NCBI RefSeq assembly: GCF_016056295.1
Contig: NZ_JAECZB010000081.1
Span: forward strand, 22,973 to 86,972
Length of the DNA: 64,000 nt
DNA from: Atlanticothrix silvestris CENA357
Lineage (GTDB): Bacteria > Cyanobacteriota > Cyanobacteriia > Cyanobacteriales > Nostocaceae
Reading direction: 5' to 3'
Below are positions 44,001-53,768 of this stretch, one piece after another. Both the position numbers and the translations under genes were made by a program. The notes below the pieces were generated by a model. The model did no database searches and was not told the DNA's origin. It was given only the letters and a program-made list of their open reading frames with translations. How positions within the stretch are numbered: the first letter of the stretch is position 1; every line of letters begins with the position of its first letter.

Positions 44001-46857
44001 CTTTTAAAATTCCCTCAAATTTATAGGGGTCAGGTATAGGTTTATTATCTACAACGCAGAGTGTACCAATAGGTTCGCCAAAATCATTGCTTAAAATAAC
44101 TCCCATAAAACTTTCTGCTTGGAGAGCAACCAATTTATGATCACTAGGGAAGAGTTGCTGAATGCCTGAAGAACAATAGTAAGCTCCTTGTTGTGTCAAA
44201 ATCTCACAAGGAGTTGACCTCATATCATAAGAAATTTGAGGCTGTAATTGCCCGTCATACCAAAATCCCAAACTATGAAATTGATTATCAATGAACTCAG
44301 TTACTAAAGCCAAGTGGATATCTAAAGTAGAAGAAATGTACTCAACTAATGCTGGAAAAAAATCTTGCCCGATGGTAGAAGCTGTACTTTCTACTAAACT
44401 TTGTAAAGCTATTTCGGCTTGTTTGCGCTCTGTGATATCTTCAGCAATACCAATAATCCGGTACACTTCATCTGTTTCATTCTTGATAGGAAAAGCGCGG
44501 CTACGAATCCAACGAATAACTCCATCGGGTCGGATAATACGATATTCTTCATCATACTCACCCTGTTTTTGTGGTGTATCCACAATGAAATGCTGGCGGT
44601 CAGCAGGGTGAATCGCTTCTAAAGCTGTAGTATAAGACATATAAAATTCTTCAGCGGAACGTCCCCAGATTTCTTCAAAAGCTGGACTAACGTAAACCAT
44701 TTGACGAGAATTTCCCTCGATATCAATAATCCAAAATGCACTTTTAATATTTTCTGTAAATAAACGAAACTTCTCTTCACTTTCTTTAAGAGCCGCTTCT
44801 GCTTGTTTGCGATCGCGCAGTGCAGCTTGCTGTTCACTAATATCATTCGTTACAATAACTGCACTCATAACGTGCCCATCACGACATATTGGGCCAACTT
44901 GAGAATGATAGTGTCTTAGTGAATTATTGGCACTAAAACCCCGAATTTCATAACTTACAACTTCTCCTTGATTAAAGACGCGTTCTAAAGCAGCACTCTG
45001 AATGTGTTGGTCATCAGTAATCACATAATTATCAATATTTGTTCCAATCAGTTCTTCTACTGATAGCCCTAATACTGTTTTATTGATAAATAATATTTTC
45101 CTTTCTTGATTAACCATAGTTACCAGACTAGGAGTACTATCTAAAACTGAACGGAGCATATCTTCAGATTCAGCCAAAGCTATTTCTGCTTGCTTACGCT
45201 CTGTAATATCAATTCCTACAACAACAGCAGCAGTATTTTTCTGGTATTTTTGAGCAACGAGTAAATAATTTCGTTTTTCGTCTTTAATTTTGGCATCAAT
45301 GACATGAGAACTCGCTAAATTTGAACTCTTGAGAAAGCTATACATAAATTCTGTAAACTGCGGGCTATTTTGCATAAACCCCAATTCTTGACCTACAAAA
45401 GCATCAGGAGTCAATTTAAAACTTTCAGCTAAATGTCGATTAACTCCTAAATAATATCCATCTGTACTAACCCAAGAAACAAATCCAGGTACTGCGTCTA
45501 AAACTGTTTGGAGTTGCTCTTTTGCTTGTTGTAGCTTTTCTTCTGATTGTTTTTTCTCTGTAATGTCTTCTGAAATGCAAAGCAGGTATTCGGGTTGGTG
45601 ATGTTTGTCATATAGAGGAATTTTAGTTGTATGTAAAATTCTTCTTCCTAAGCTAAAACTATCAATAAGATATTCAGCAATATCTTGACATACACCCAAC
45701 GAAAAAGCTGCTTGGTCTGTTTGACTAAAAAATTCTGCTTGCTCTTGGGGGAAGAAATCATAATCTGTTTTGCCAATTGCTTGGTCGGTTGTTAAGCCAT
45801 ATATCTTTTCACAGGCTTCATTCCATAGCTTTAATTTACCAAAATTTTCTGGTCTGGCATCTTTAACAAAAACTCCAACAGGCAAATTATTAATCATCAT
45901 CTGAAGAAAGTTACGAGTTTGTCGGAGTTCTTCTTCAGCTTTTCTACTTTCAGTAACATCAATCCCCGTACAAACGATATATTCAATTTGGCCATTCCGA
46001 TTGAACAGAACATTGTTTGACCAAGAAATTAAGCGTTCTTCGTTGTTTTTAGTTACCCAATAATTTTCATTTTGTTTAGGGAAGGAGTTGTTATTAAAAT
46101 TTCGATAGGCAGCTTTTATCAGTTCGTTTTCTTCAGAAAACAGCCAAAAATCCCAAATAAATTTGCCTCTAACTTCATCAAATCTGTACCCGGTTATTTG
46201 CTCACAAGTACGATTAAATCGAATGATTTTACCTTGAAAATCTAAAACTAAAACTAAAGCACCCGCCAAATTTAAAATAGTAGAAACAAAGTTATGCTCT
46301 AATCGCAGTTCTGTTTCAATTTGATGGCGCTTGTCGAGCTTAGTTTGGGCATAATTATAAAGCTCTGCTTGGCGTATAGTAATTGCTAATAAACTTGTAA
46401 GAGTAACTAACCCAATTAATTCTCCTTGCTCTCTTACAATGGGCAAATAGCGAATTTGATGTTGTTTCAATAAATTTAAAGCAGTAAAAATATCTTTAAA
46501 TTCGTTCAGCTTGAGTGTTACTAAATCTCTAGTCATCACTTCAGCAATACTCATACCCTCTAGTTTCTTGCCTTGTGCTGTCAATTTGATTAAGTCTTGC
46601 TGCGTAAACATACCCAACAACTGGGAATTTTCCATCACCAGGACACAACTACTAACTTGAGATGTCAGGCTATCAATCTCTTTATTGGGTAAGTTATCAA
46701 GATTCCCTGGCACTTGACTCATTAATTTAATGACATCAACAAGAAAAAATTCAGGGTGAACAATTAAAGGATTACGAATAATAGTTTGTTCTATATTTTG
46801 AGAATCGCAAGAGGGAATGTTCATTATATGTAAAGATTTTGTAAGGAAATCGGACAT
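41077..46857 (-). CDS. Giant multi-PAS/GAF sensor histidine kinase with CBS pair
   Basis: 1926 residues. Order: CBS pair (about 25-165, SIAEVMTRDLVTLKLNEFKD), then five PAS domains to about 820 (each ending in a DITERK-type linker), a GAF domain (830-990), three PAS domains (1015-1385), a second GAF (1395-1560), a ninth PAS (1580-1700) and the kinase core. The core has the H-box SMTSHEFRTPLAVI near 1700 and ATPase motifs NLFSNAVKYSSDG, DEGIGISPEDQQHLF and GTGLGLTIVKKCL. There is no membrane helix, so sensing is cytoplasmic. The second GAF resembles cyanobacteriochrome domains and keeps a Cys in SPSCMKQFM, but Met replaces the following His, so bilin binding is doubtful. Confidence 0.85.
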   Translation of the reverse strand: MSDFLTKSLHIMNIPSCDSQNIEQTIIRNPLIVHPEFFLVDVIKLMSQVPGNLDNLPNKEIDSLTSQVSSCVLVMENSQLLGMFTQQDLIKLTAQGKKLEGMSIAEVMTRDLVTLKLNEFKDIFTALNLLKQHQIRYLPIVREQGELIGLVTLTSLLAITIRQAELYNYAQTKLDKRHQIETELRLEHNFVSTILNLAGALVLVLDFQGKIIRFNRTCEQITGYRFDEVRGKFIWDFWLFSEENELIKAAYRNFNNNSFPKQNENYWVTKNNEERLISWSNNVLFNRNGQIEYIVCTGIDVTESRKAEEELRQTRNFLQMMINNLPVGVFVKDARPENFGKLKLWNEACEKIYGLTTDQAIGKTDYDFFPQEQAEFFSQTDQAAFSLGVCQDIAEYLIDSFSLGRRILHTTKIPLYDKHHQPEYLLCISEDITEKKQSEEKLQQAKEQLQTVLDAVPGFVSWVSTDGYYLGVNRHLAESFKLTPDAFVGQELGFMQNSPQFTEFMYSFLKSSNLASSHVIDAKIKDEKRNYLLVAQKYQKNTAAVVVGIDITERKQAEIALAESEDMLRSVLDSTPSLVTMVNQERKILFINKTVLGLSVEELIGTNIDNYVITDDQHIQSAALERVFNQGEVVSYEIRGFSANNSLRHYHSQVGPICRDGHVMSAVIVTNDISEQQAALRDRKQAEAALKESEEKFRLFTENIKSAFWIIDIEGNSRQMVYVSPAFEEIWGRSAEEFYMSYTTALEAIHPADRQHFIVDTPQKQGEYDEEYRIIRPDGVIRWIRSRAFPIKNETDEVYRIIGIAEDITERKQAEIALQSLVESTASTIGQDFFPALVEYISSTLDIHLALVTEFIDNQFHSLGFWYDGQLQPQISYDMRSTPCEILTQQGAYYCSSGIQQLFPSDHKLVALQAESFMGVILSNDFGEPIGTLCVVDNKPIPDPYKFEGILKVFAARASAELQRQRAQEALQQLNRELEARVEQRTLELQESEAELRAIFHQAAVGIRLSTLDGHILKVNQKLCEILGYSQEELLNKTFMDITHPEDLQCHLHELQKLIKGKVETFSLEKRYLHKSGNSVWVNLTVSLIKDVNNQPIYLIDVIEDIRDRKLAQEELKRQFAAVEAAIDGIGILSQNNYIYLNKAHVEMFGYTSADQIIGKTWKEIYEPHEINRFQTEIFPILMQQKHWRGEAIAKRKDGSLFEEEVSLTISEQGDLICVCRDISQRKEAERLLEEQRIFLRSIIDNNPNCIFVKDTQGKFLLVNQAMADFHHTTIPELVGRTDAEFYSNTELQRFNDFDQAVFSMLQPIQMLESSIKKATKEECYFQSIRVPLIAPNGQVRGILGVATDITERKLAQDALQQQIERERLVNVITQRIREFLDLQATLNVTVAEIHKLLKVDRVLIYRILPDGTGKVIAEALTCDYESILEHSFPVESFPHECYLHYAKGNIYALSDRNLRTSPSCMKQFMLDMQIRAKLVIPIIQQGMLWGLLIAHQCSSPREWKSGEIELLQQLANQLAIATKQSGLYAQLQIELNERRQTEAELRQVKERLQFLIASSPAVIFTAQPLTRNYYPTQTTYISENVFNLIGYGAEEFLTQPNLWIDRIHPEDAPQILQNLSQLLKKGHYSHEYRWLHRDGEYRWLFDELKFVLDEHGNPQEIIGLRMDISDRKKAEEEICKTLEKEKELSDLKSRFISMTSHEFRTPLAVIASSAGILKNFSHKLGEPQKQKHLQCIQTYVKHTTQLLDDILLINKAEAGKLAFEPTSFGLVDFCRTLLEELQLSAPNHTLIFSPQYLHNLSLENDFIACMDTKLLRQILSNLFSNAVKYSSDGSKVEFNLSVQYETAIFLIQDEGIGISPEDQQHLFESFYRASNVGNTPGTGLGLTIVKKCLDLQGGRITVASEVGVGTTFRVELPLMATNCLI

Positions 46858-47401
46858 ACAACAGGCAGCAGATACTATTTTTACTTATCAATTTTTAGAA
46901 AAGCATCAGTATTTTCCATTGCTGGAGTACTTGGGTAGAATAGTTTCATCGTTATCGTCCAGATTCGCGATACTTAAGTACTTTTTATTTGTGGAGAGAA
47001 TAAAAAACAATAAGTTAGCTCAATATGAAATAACGGAAGCTATATTTAAAACTGCCTTTGTTTTTTGATTATGCAGGTAGAAAAATAGTATTGTTAATTA
47101 AAACTACAAAAGAATAAGTCTAGATAAAAACAATAGTTCATATTTAAATCTAAATAGACTTAATCAATCAAACCATGAGTCAATAAACACATTATTTTTA
47201 TTTAGTTTATTTTGCATTTAATCACAAATATAAGTGTATTGTTGACGATGGTGAAAGCCGATAAAAACAATTTCACCCAAAATCGCAAATGATCTGATAT
47301 AAACGGGAAATGTAACTTCAACACCTTGATTCAAGTGCTATTAATGGCATTTTGTCTGTTATAAAAATCACATTAATTGATATTAGGCGGAAAAATACTC
47401 T
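46858..47401. other. Divergent intergenic region, AT-rich
   Basis: 544 bp between the giant kinase and the dynamin-like gene. An open frame at 46817-47068 overlaps the kinase start and lacks coding character. It probably holds both promoters; no clear operator seen. Confidence 0.4.
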
Positions 47402-49966
47402 ATGGAATTAAAAAAATTAGACTGTTTTAAAAAATACGGTGAATTTATTCTCCAAAAAATAGACTCAGTGCCTCAATATCCTTCTCAACAAGAAGATTGG
47501 GTTCCCGCCAGCCTGGATGATTGTCTTGTCTGCCTCCGGGAAGCTGCCGAGAAAACTGTAGAACTTGCCACTTCACCAGTCAAAATCGGTGTAATGGGAG
47601 AATTCAGTAGTGGTAAAACTTTGCTTCTAGGAAGCTTGATTGGATACGCAGATGCTTTACCAGTTAGCGAAAACCCAACGACTGGCAACATCACTGCTAT
47701 TCACATCATCCCGGAAGATAGCTTTGTGACAACGCAGGTAAATAATTTTACTGTAGAGTATCTTTCTCATGAAGGAGTACATGAGTGCCTGCGCTTTATG
47801 TTGGGGGAGGCAAATCGGCGGACTACAGCCGCTGGACTGGAACCGATACCGTTATCGCAACTCAACAGTGGTAAAGATATTATTAACTGGTGTGAGTCAG
47901 CATGGAATCAGAGTAACAACTTAGAACTGCGTTATCTGCTGCGGGAGTTAGTGTTGTTTATTCGTGCTTATCAAGCCTATGGTGAAGCGATGTGTGGTGG
48001 GCGCTACAAAATTGATGCAACCACTGCCCGTGAAGGGCTACAGCTAGCCGAACAGCCAATGGCTATCCAAACTCTCGGTTTTGAGGATCTACCTCCCCCT
48101 CATGTCCGATTACCGAGTCCGCCCCAAAAGTTACCCACAAAGTTATTGCAGAATAGCTTTCCATTGATTCGCCGCGTAGACATTGAGGTGAAAATCTCAC
48201 GGGAAGTTTGGGATGTAACTGGTGCTTCGGAATTTATTCTTCTAGACTTTCCAGGGTTAGGGGCTGCTAATTCGGGCGCTAGAGATACCTTTTTATCATT
48301 GCGAGAATTAGCTGAAGTTCAAACGATTTTAGTATTGCTCAATGGTAAATCTCCTGGAAGCGATCGCGCTAACAAAATCTTTACCATGATGCAGCAGCAG
48401 CGACCAGGACAAGACCTCAAGGATTTAATTCTCGTAGGCGTGGGTCGCTTTGATCAATTACCTTTAGATAATGAAGGCGGCGAAAGAGAACTTGACCAAC
48501 TCATCCAAGATGTCAGTCCTTTACCGGAGACAGCTGTTTTCCAAAAACTCAAAGTTTTGCAAACTACAATTGACGGTGCAAGTGCCTTTACCACCCAAAA
48601 AGACCGGATTGTGTTGCTGTCGCCACTATTGGGATTAGCTGAATTGGCCAAACGTTCAAGTGCTGTCAAAGCCGGTTCGCCAGAGTTTTTAGCTAACTTA
48701 GATTATCCCGATTATTTAGAAAGGTCTAAGAGGTTGCAACAAAAGTGGGAGCAACTAAGCGATCGCCTGCTAGAATCGGATGCACGCAGTCATTTAGGCA
48801 GACAACTGGGTTACTTTGCCCAAGATGGGGGTATTGCTAAGCTGCGAGAGTTGATTCAAACTCATGTTGCGACTCATGGGCTGAAACAATTGTATGAAGA
48901 TACTCGCAGATCAGTTGAGAATTTGCATCGACAACAAGATAACTTAAAAAATATTCTCGAAGAAATTCACGAGCAAGGCATCCCCACCACAGATAGTCCA
49001 GCAGTCATAGAATTACGGGCTGTAATTGAGAACTTAGATAAAACTTATCGTGATTTCCTCAAAGACTTAGGCAAAGAACCACTCAAAGACCGACGGGGAG
49101 AAATTGTCAGCGATGTAGTGAAAGACGAACTTACTTTTAAAATCCTCAATTGGCATCAGTGGACTTTATTATTTAACAAAGCTAAAAATGGGGCGATCGC
49201 TCTCGCAGAATCAAAAGGTGCAGCTGGTAAACTATTTGATCGGGGCAACAAAGTTAATAATAATTTGCCAACTCAAAGTGATGATTTTTATCCAGTCTTT
49301 GCCAAAACAGTCAAAGAACTAGAAGATTTTGCCCGCGATCGCATTCATCAAGCCGTCATTGATTGGTTAGGCAAATTATCTCAGCAAATAGCCCCAGAAC
49401 GCGAATACTTAAAGACAATTCTCCACCCAGAAATGGAACAAGATATCGAGTTCAAATTCGGCGTGGAAGAAGCAGATTTATTTTATAAATTGCTATTGGG
49501 ATGCGATCCTAACGAATGGCAAGAAGCAATTCTTTCAGAAATTAATAGTAAAGATCAAGCGATGTCTTATGACAAAACCCTTGGAATTTACGCCCCCGAA
49601 ACGATGTTTCCCTTAGCGCGTCAAGACGAAAAACACAACATCGGTCAAATATTTGATTGGGCACCAGAAAGAAATCAAGGCTTATCCAGATCCACAAATC
49701 ACCAGTTGTTCGTACTGCGACTACGAGATGAAATTACCGCTAGCACCAGCCTCCATCTTGTGCAATACGTCAGTGAAGTTACTCGCCAAGTTAACTCAGA
49801 ATTAGAAGGAATTTTAGATCAAATTATTCCTACTATGCAAAACTTCTCCAAAAAAGAAGCACTACTAAGATTTATTGCCGCCGGAGATTCATCATCTCCA
49901 ATTGCCATTCCCAGTTGGTTACAGATTCTTTCAGAAGTCGCCAACCATCAAGAAATACAAAATTAA
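47402..49966 (+). CDS. Dynamin-like GTPase (first gene of a three-gene block)
   Basis: An 854-residue large GTPase. The P-loop is GEFSSGKTLLLGSLIG (66-81), switch I threonine lies in NPTTGNITAIH, G3 is LLDFPGLGAA (about 280) and the G4 position reads VGVGRFDQL (about 345) instead of (T/N)KxD, as is usual in diverged dynamins. A long helical region follows (VENLHRQQDNLKNILEEIHE), fitting a stalk. No membrane helix is seen. Bacterial dynamins remodel membrane; here the second gene is an Hsp70/actin-fold ATPase 117 bp downstream, so the GTPase may work in a complex with it. The same pairing of GTPase and Hsp70-like protein occurs in SrfC-SrfB of proteobacteria. Confidence 0.75.
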   Translation: MELKKLDCFKKYGEFILQKIDSVPQYPSQQEDWVPASLDDCLVCLREAAEKTVELATSPVKIGVMGEFSSGKTLLLGSLIGYADALPVSENPTTGNITAIHIIPEDSFVTTQVNNFTVEYLSHEGVHECLRFMLGEANRRTTAAGLEPIPLSQLNSGKDIINWCESAWNQSNNLELRYLLRELVLFIRAYQAYGEAMCGGRYKIDATTAREGLQLAEQPMAIQTLGFEDLPPPHVRLPSPPQKLPTKLLQNSFPLIRRVDIEVKISREVWDVTGASEFILLDFPGLGAANSGARDTFLSLRELAEVQTILVLLNGKSPGSDRANKIFTMMQQQRPGQDLKDLILVGVGRFDQLPLDNEGGERELDQLIQDVSPLPETAVFQKLKVLQTTIDGASAFTTQKDRIVLLSPLLGLAELAKRSSAVKAGSPEFLANLDYPDYLERSKRLQQKWEQLSDRLLESDARSHLGRQLGYFAQDGGIAKLRELIQTHVATHGLKQLYEDTRRSVENLHRQQDNLKNILEEIHEQGIPTTDSPAVIELRAVIENLDKTYRDFLKDLGKEPLKDRRGEIVSDVVKDELTFKILNWHQWTLLFNKAKNGAIALAESKGAAGKLFDRGNKVNNNLPTQSDDFYPVFAKTVKELEDFARDRIHQAVIDWLGKLSQQIAPEREYLKTILHPEMEQDIEFKFGVEEADLFYKLLLGCDPNEWQEAILSEINSKDQAMSYDKTLGIYAPETMFPLARQDEKHNIGQIFDWAPERNQGLSRSTNHQLFVLRLRDEITASTSLHLVQYVSEVTRQVNSELEGILDQIIPTMQNFSKKEALLRFIAAGDSSSPIAIPSWLQILSEVANHQEIQN

Positions 49967-49984
49967 AAGATAGATACTTCTTTA

Positions 49985-50022
49985 ACTCTTCTTCTCTGCG
50001 CCTCTGCGCCTCTGCGTGAGGA
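49985..50022. repeat. CTCTGCGCCTCTGCGTG dispersed repeat
   Basis: TTCTCTGCGCCTCTGCGCCTCTGCGTGAGG lies between the dynamin-like and Hsp70-like genes. Related copies are at about 53544-53584, within 53650-53727 and, inverted, at 54961-54990, so every gap of this gene block carries one. Confidence 0.65.
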
Positions 50023-50083
50023 ATACTCCCAATCAAAAACGCCGAATTATTTTAGCAAATCTGCGAGAAAAGGAAAATAAGGA

Positions 50084-53000
50084 ATGCCTGTAGAAATTCG
50101 GCTTTCACCTCGCTTCCAAGTGCATGTTAAAGAAAACGGATATTTGGAGCTTCCTAGCATTCAACTAATCCCTTCAGGGAACAATATCCCTCACATTTCT
50201 CGCATCACTTGTGTAGTTAGAGGCACACCAAATGAATTAGCCGCCCAAATTCAAAAAGCGTATCAACAATTTTATTCTGCTACACCGAGAATTTCTCAAA
50301 TCGGGCAATTAGGGCAATATCCTTGCAAACTCAAGCAACCTTTAACACAACCAATTAACTGTAATTTGCAGGTAATTGTTGAGTATTTTGATTCCGATTA
50401 TTCAGGAAATCCGCTACTATCTGAGCGTCAACAGATTGCAACTTCGTGTCATCTGTGGTCTCCTTTAATTTCTGAACCGCCACCCATCAAGCAAACAACA
50501 GAAACAGATACTACAATGAACCCTTTTCAACTTGATAATCATATTGAACAACCAGATAAACCACAAAAAAGATTTCCCGGATGGTTCGCCCTAGATTTTG
50601 GCACATCAAATTCTACAGTCACACTTTTTGATCCGATTGAAGTACCGATCGCAGAAGTTTTACCTAAAGAGCAAGAATTACGATTGCGCGATCGCTTGGC
50701 GCAATGGCTGAGTTCTCCGGCTGCTGTGGCGTTACCAGACATCAGTGCGGGTGAATGGGACAAATTTATCGCTGATATTAGTAAAAATCTGGAAATAGAA
50801 CCCAGTCGCTTAAGTGAAGTTTTTACTAGCGATCACAAAGAACGCTTTTTAGAAGCAATTCGCCAAATTGAATTATGTTTAGGTAACAGCGATCGATTCC
50901 GCCGAGCCGCCAGCAAAAAACTTTACCAAATCTACCATGAAGTGTTTCGCGTACCTACCCTCGAATCACAAAATTTAATTCCAGTAGTCCTAGATATTGA
51001 CCGTCGGGATACAGAAATACCCAGCGAATTAGAAATTTATAGCTTGACAAATCTATCATTGCGGATGGGTAGGGAAGCCAGAGATAACAGAAAAAAAGCG
51101 ATCGCCCAAGGTACAAGTAGTTCTTTAAAAGAAATTATTAGTCGATTTCACCACTCGCCTAAACGTTATTTTGGTCAAGAACGATCTTTCCCAGTAATTT
51201 TAGAGGGTGAGGAAGAAACGATTAATGTTAATAATTTAATTCAAGCAGCTTGGGCACATTTAATAGAGTTAACTGAAGATTATCGCAGACGTTCACAACG
51301 CAAATTTTCTGAGGGAGATTTACTCACCGCTGTTGTCACCTACCCAACTGTTGCTCCCCCAGTTGTTCGCAAAGAAGTGAAAGAATTAGTCGAGCAATTA
51401 GGCATTGATGATGTCCAAACCGCTTACGATGAAGCTGTTTCTGTGGCCATCTTCTTTTTGTGGCGAGAATTTGGCGGTAATCTCAACATTGGGATTGAGT
51501 CATTCAAAACTCGTTGTCGCCGAGCCGGGGATAAATGGTCACAAAATGTTCTCGTCTTAGATATCGGCGGCGGAACCACAGATTTAGCCTTAATTGAACT
51601 GACATTAGAAGATCAAACCCCTTTCTTTGCTAACAATGAAGACCGGGGTTTAGGGGGACGTTACTATAAACTGACTCCTAAATTGTTGGGATCTTCCGGT
51701 CATTTACAGTTAGGCGGTGAGTTAATTACACTGCGAATTTTTCGATTATTAAAAGTAGCGATCGCTGACTTTCTTTTGACAGCAGTGACAATAGGTAATA
51801 TTGAAAGCGAAAAATTAGAAGATTTAATTAGCACGGAATTAAACGAGCGTTTCCTAGAAAAAGGAAAATTCCAAAGCGGTAGTATTTCAAAATGTCTAGA
51901 TAAAGAAAATCCAGAGGGCGATGCAGCTTACAAAGATGCTTTAGATACCGCAGAAAAAGTATTGCCTACCCGTTGGCAACAAGCACCCCAGCGCCTGCAA
52001 ACCTTTTATACTCTTTGGGAACATGCAGAAGCAGCTAAACTTAAACTGGGTCAGAAATTGCCTAACGATGGTTCTATTTTAACTTTTACGCTCTCAGAGC
52101 AGCAAATTTCTGAACTTTTGACCCAAAGTGGAATTAAGTTTCAAGCGACAAATTTAGATAATATCTACGTCACCCTGGATAGCCAGCAATTTGAAACAGC
52201 CACCACCTCAGCAATTAAAGAAGCTATAGGTATTGCCAAAGGACTAATGGAAAGTCGCTTGCATCCCGAAGATAATAATATAAATTCTTGGAATACCCAT
52301 AAAGTTGATTGGTTAATTTTATCTGGTAAAACTTGCAATCTGGATTTAGTACAACGCCACATTTACCAAGAATTTAGCAACTCACCTTATTTTGTCTGGA
52401 ATCCAGAGCGAATTACCTTTGTTTTGGAATTTACTAAACTAGCCACATCTGCGGGTGCTTGCTACGCCGAAAAATTGCGGAGGCTCAGATTTGATCCCGA
52501 AGAATCTAAAGGATTATTACGTAAAGGAGCCAACCAGTTAGAAATTGATGTCAAAAACCTATTTTATTATCTACCTTGCAACTTCAAACGCAAAACCCAA
52601 AGCAATGATTTATTACCAGTATTCAAAGCAGGGCAAGAACTTTATCAACTTGCTCCTTGGGAAAAAGTCGCCAAAGTTCGTACTGGATGGCAAGGAATAC
52701 AATTAACAAATATTATTTACCGTCAAGACTACGAAGATGGAGATTTACGACTCTGGGGTAGCTTCGACGGTAAAAAACTCATGGAGAAACTGGAAATGGA
52801 AGAAACTGAGTTTCTCAAAAAAGTTAAAGTCCAGTTTGAAATTGACCAAACACTCCAGTTTAGCGTGTTGCTTTGTCAAGGAAATCCCCATTATTTGATT
52901 GACGTTCCTGGGATAGATGTAGGATCAGCAATATCGGCAATTTCTGAAACATCAACACTGTTTGCTGATGGTAAATTGAAATGGAATATTGCCGTTGAAC

Positions 53001-53494
53001 GCCCCAACAAAAACTTGACTGATGGTGATATTGCCGTCAATGTACTTGAATCTGCAACCGTCGATCAACCAAATGCTTATCATCTAGTATTTGAAGTAGA
53101 CAAAGATGGTAGTGAATATTTGCAAGAATTTCACTATCTCCAAGATGGCGCACCCCAACCAGGAATCGGTTTAATCAGTGAACCCTTACCTCCCTTTCCG
53201 CAAACTAGTCAGCACACTTTCTATGTTTATCAAACAGATAGCGAAAGCAAAACCAAAAAATGGTTACGCATTGGCGCACTGAGTAAACCAGACATCACAA
53301 CAGATTACCCTAGCCAATATCGCGTAACTCTCGACGAAAAAGGCATTCTGCGGATGCACGCAGGGGAGGTTCCTTATTGGACATCGACTAATGAAGAATG
53401 TCTCAAGCAACAAGGATGCGTTTATTGTGCTGAATTAGAATTGCAACCCAACGAAGTTGACAAAGAACGCGATCCATTTTGCGGCATACATTAG
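50084..53494 (+). CDS. Large Hsp70/actin-fold ATPase, SrfB-like
   Basis: A 1136-residue protein. After a beta-rich N-terminal domain of about 160 residues comes an actin/Hsp70-type ATPase: phosphate-1 motif FALDFGTSNSTVTLFD (from 167), phosphate-2 motif VLVLDIGGGTTDLALIEL (about 490) and adenosine region VDWLILSGKTCNLDLVQRH (about 742). Large insertions separate these motifs. The C-terminal 250 residues are beta-rich and end with GCVYCAELE and DPFCGIH, whose three cysteines could bind a metal. Size and plan resemble SrfB (Pfam SrfB family) of enterobacteria, function unknown. Start supported by AAGGA before ATG. Probable partner of the dynamin-like GTPase upstream. Confidence 0.7.
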   Translation: MPVEIRLSPRFQVHVKENGYLELPSIQLIPSGNNIPHISRITCVVRGTPNELAAQIQKAYQQFYSATPRISQIGQLGQYPCKLKQPLTQPINCNLQVIVEYFDSDYSGNPLLSERQQIATSCHLWSPLISEPPPIKQTTETDTTMNPFQLDNHIEQPDKPQKRFPGWFALDFGTSNSTVTLFDPIEVPIAEVLPKEQELRLRDRLAQWLSSPAAVALPDISAGEWDKFIADISKNLEIEPSRLSEVFTSDHKERFLEAIRQIELCLGNSDRFRRAASKKLYQIYHEVFRVPTLESQNLIPVVLDIDRRDTEIPSELEIYSLTNLSLRMGREARDNRKKAIAQGTSSSLKEIISRFHHSPKRYFGQERSFPVILEGEEETINVNNLIQAAWAHLIELTEDYRRRSQRKFSEGDLLTAVVTYPTVAPPVVRKEVKELVEQLGIDDVQTAYDEAVSVAIFFLWREFGGNLNIGIESFKTRCRRAGDKWSQNVLVLDIGGGTTDLALIELTLEDQTPFFANNEDRGLGGRYYKLTPKLLGSSGHLQLGGELITLRIFRLLKVAIADFLLTAVTIGNIESEKLEDLISTELNERFLEKGKFQSGSISKCLDKENPEGDAAYKDALDTAEKVLPTRWQQAPQRLQTFYTLWEHAEAAKLKLGQKLPNDGSILTFTLSEQQISELLTQSGIKFQATNLDNIYVTLDSQQFETATTSAIKEAIGIAKGLMESRLHPEDNNINSWNTHKVDWLILSGKTCNLDLVQRHIYQEFSNSPYFVWNPERITFVLEFTKLATSAGACYAEKLRRLRFDPEESKGLLRKGANQLEIDVKNLFYYLPCNFKRKTQSNDLLPVFKAGQELYQLAPWEKVAKVRTGWQGIQLTNIIYRQDYEDGDLRLWGSFDGKKLMEKLEMEETEFLKKVKVQFEIDQTLQFSVLLCQGNPHYLIDVPGIDVGSAISAISETSTLFADGKLKWNIAVERPNKNLTDGDIAVNVLESATVDQPNAYHLVFEVDKDGSEYLQEFHYLQDGAPQPGIGLISEPLPPFPQTSQHTFYVYQTDSESKTKKWLRIGALSKPDITTDYPSQYRVTLDEKGILRMHAGEVPYWTSTNEECLKQQGCVYCAELELQPNEVDKERDPFCGIH

Positions 53495-53539
53495 GCTTAC
53501 CTCGCACATTCGCCGTTAGGTGTTCCCGCAGGGTAGGCG

Positions 53540-53727
53540 CTCAGAAAATCTCTGTATCTCTGCGCCTTTGCGCCTCTGCGTGAGATAAAAAAAAGGCGTT
53601 GCATATTTGCGAGATGAATTGAGATTTTTGACCAAAGCTCAAGGTAAATTCTTAGCGCCTTTGCGCGGTAGTCGCTACAACGGAGGGAACCTCCGCAACG
53701 CGCTGCCTTGCCTTTGCGCGAAACAAA
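53540..53727. repeat. Two dispersed repeats between the second and third genes of the block
   Basis: 53544-53584 holds TCTCTGCGCCTTTGCGCCTC-type sequence. 53650-53727 holds TTAGCGCCTTTGCGCGGTAG, followed by CAACGGAGGGAACCTCCGCA with the palindrome GGAGG-GAA-CCTCC. Both are noncoding repeat types of this group, although an open frame runs through the second. Confidence 0.6.
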
Positions 53728-53768
53728 AATCATCCCATCAATCAGCAACGCCAAAAAAAGTTAAATTC

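Noticed and set aside
46817..47068. 83-residue frame upstream of the dynamin-like gene
   Set aside because: It overlaps the start of the giant kinase on the other strand and looks like chance open AT-rich sequence.
53607..53768. N-terminal extension of the third gene of the dynamin-Hsp70 block
   Set aside because: This stretch is dispersed repeat DNA (CGCCTTTGCGCGG and a GGAGG/CCTCC palindrome) that happens to be open; the ATG at 53769 starts the real protein-like sequence.
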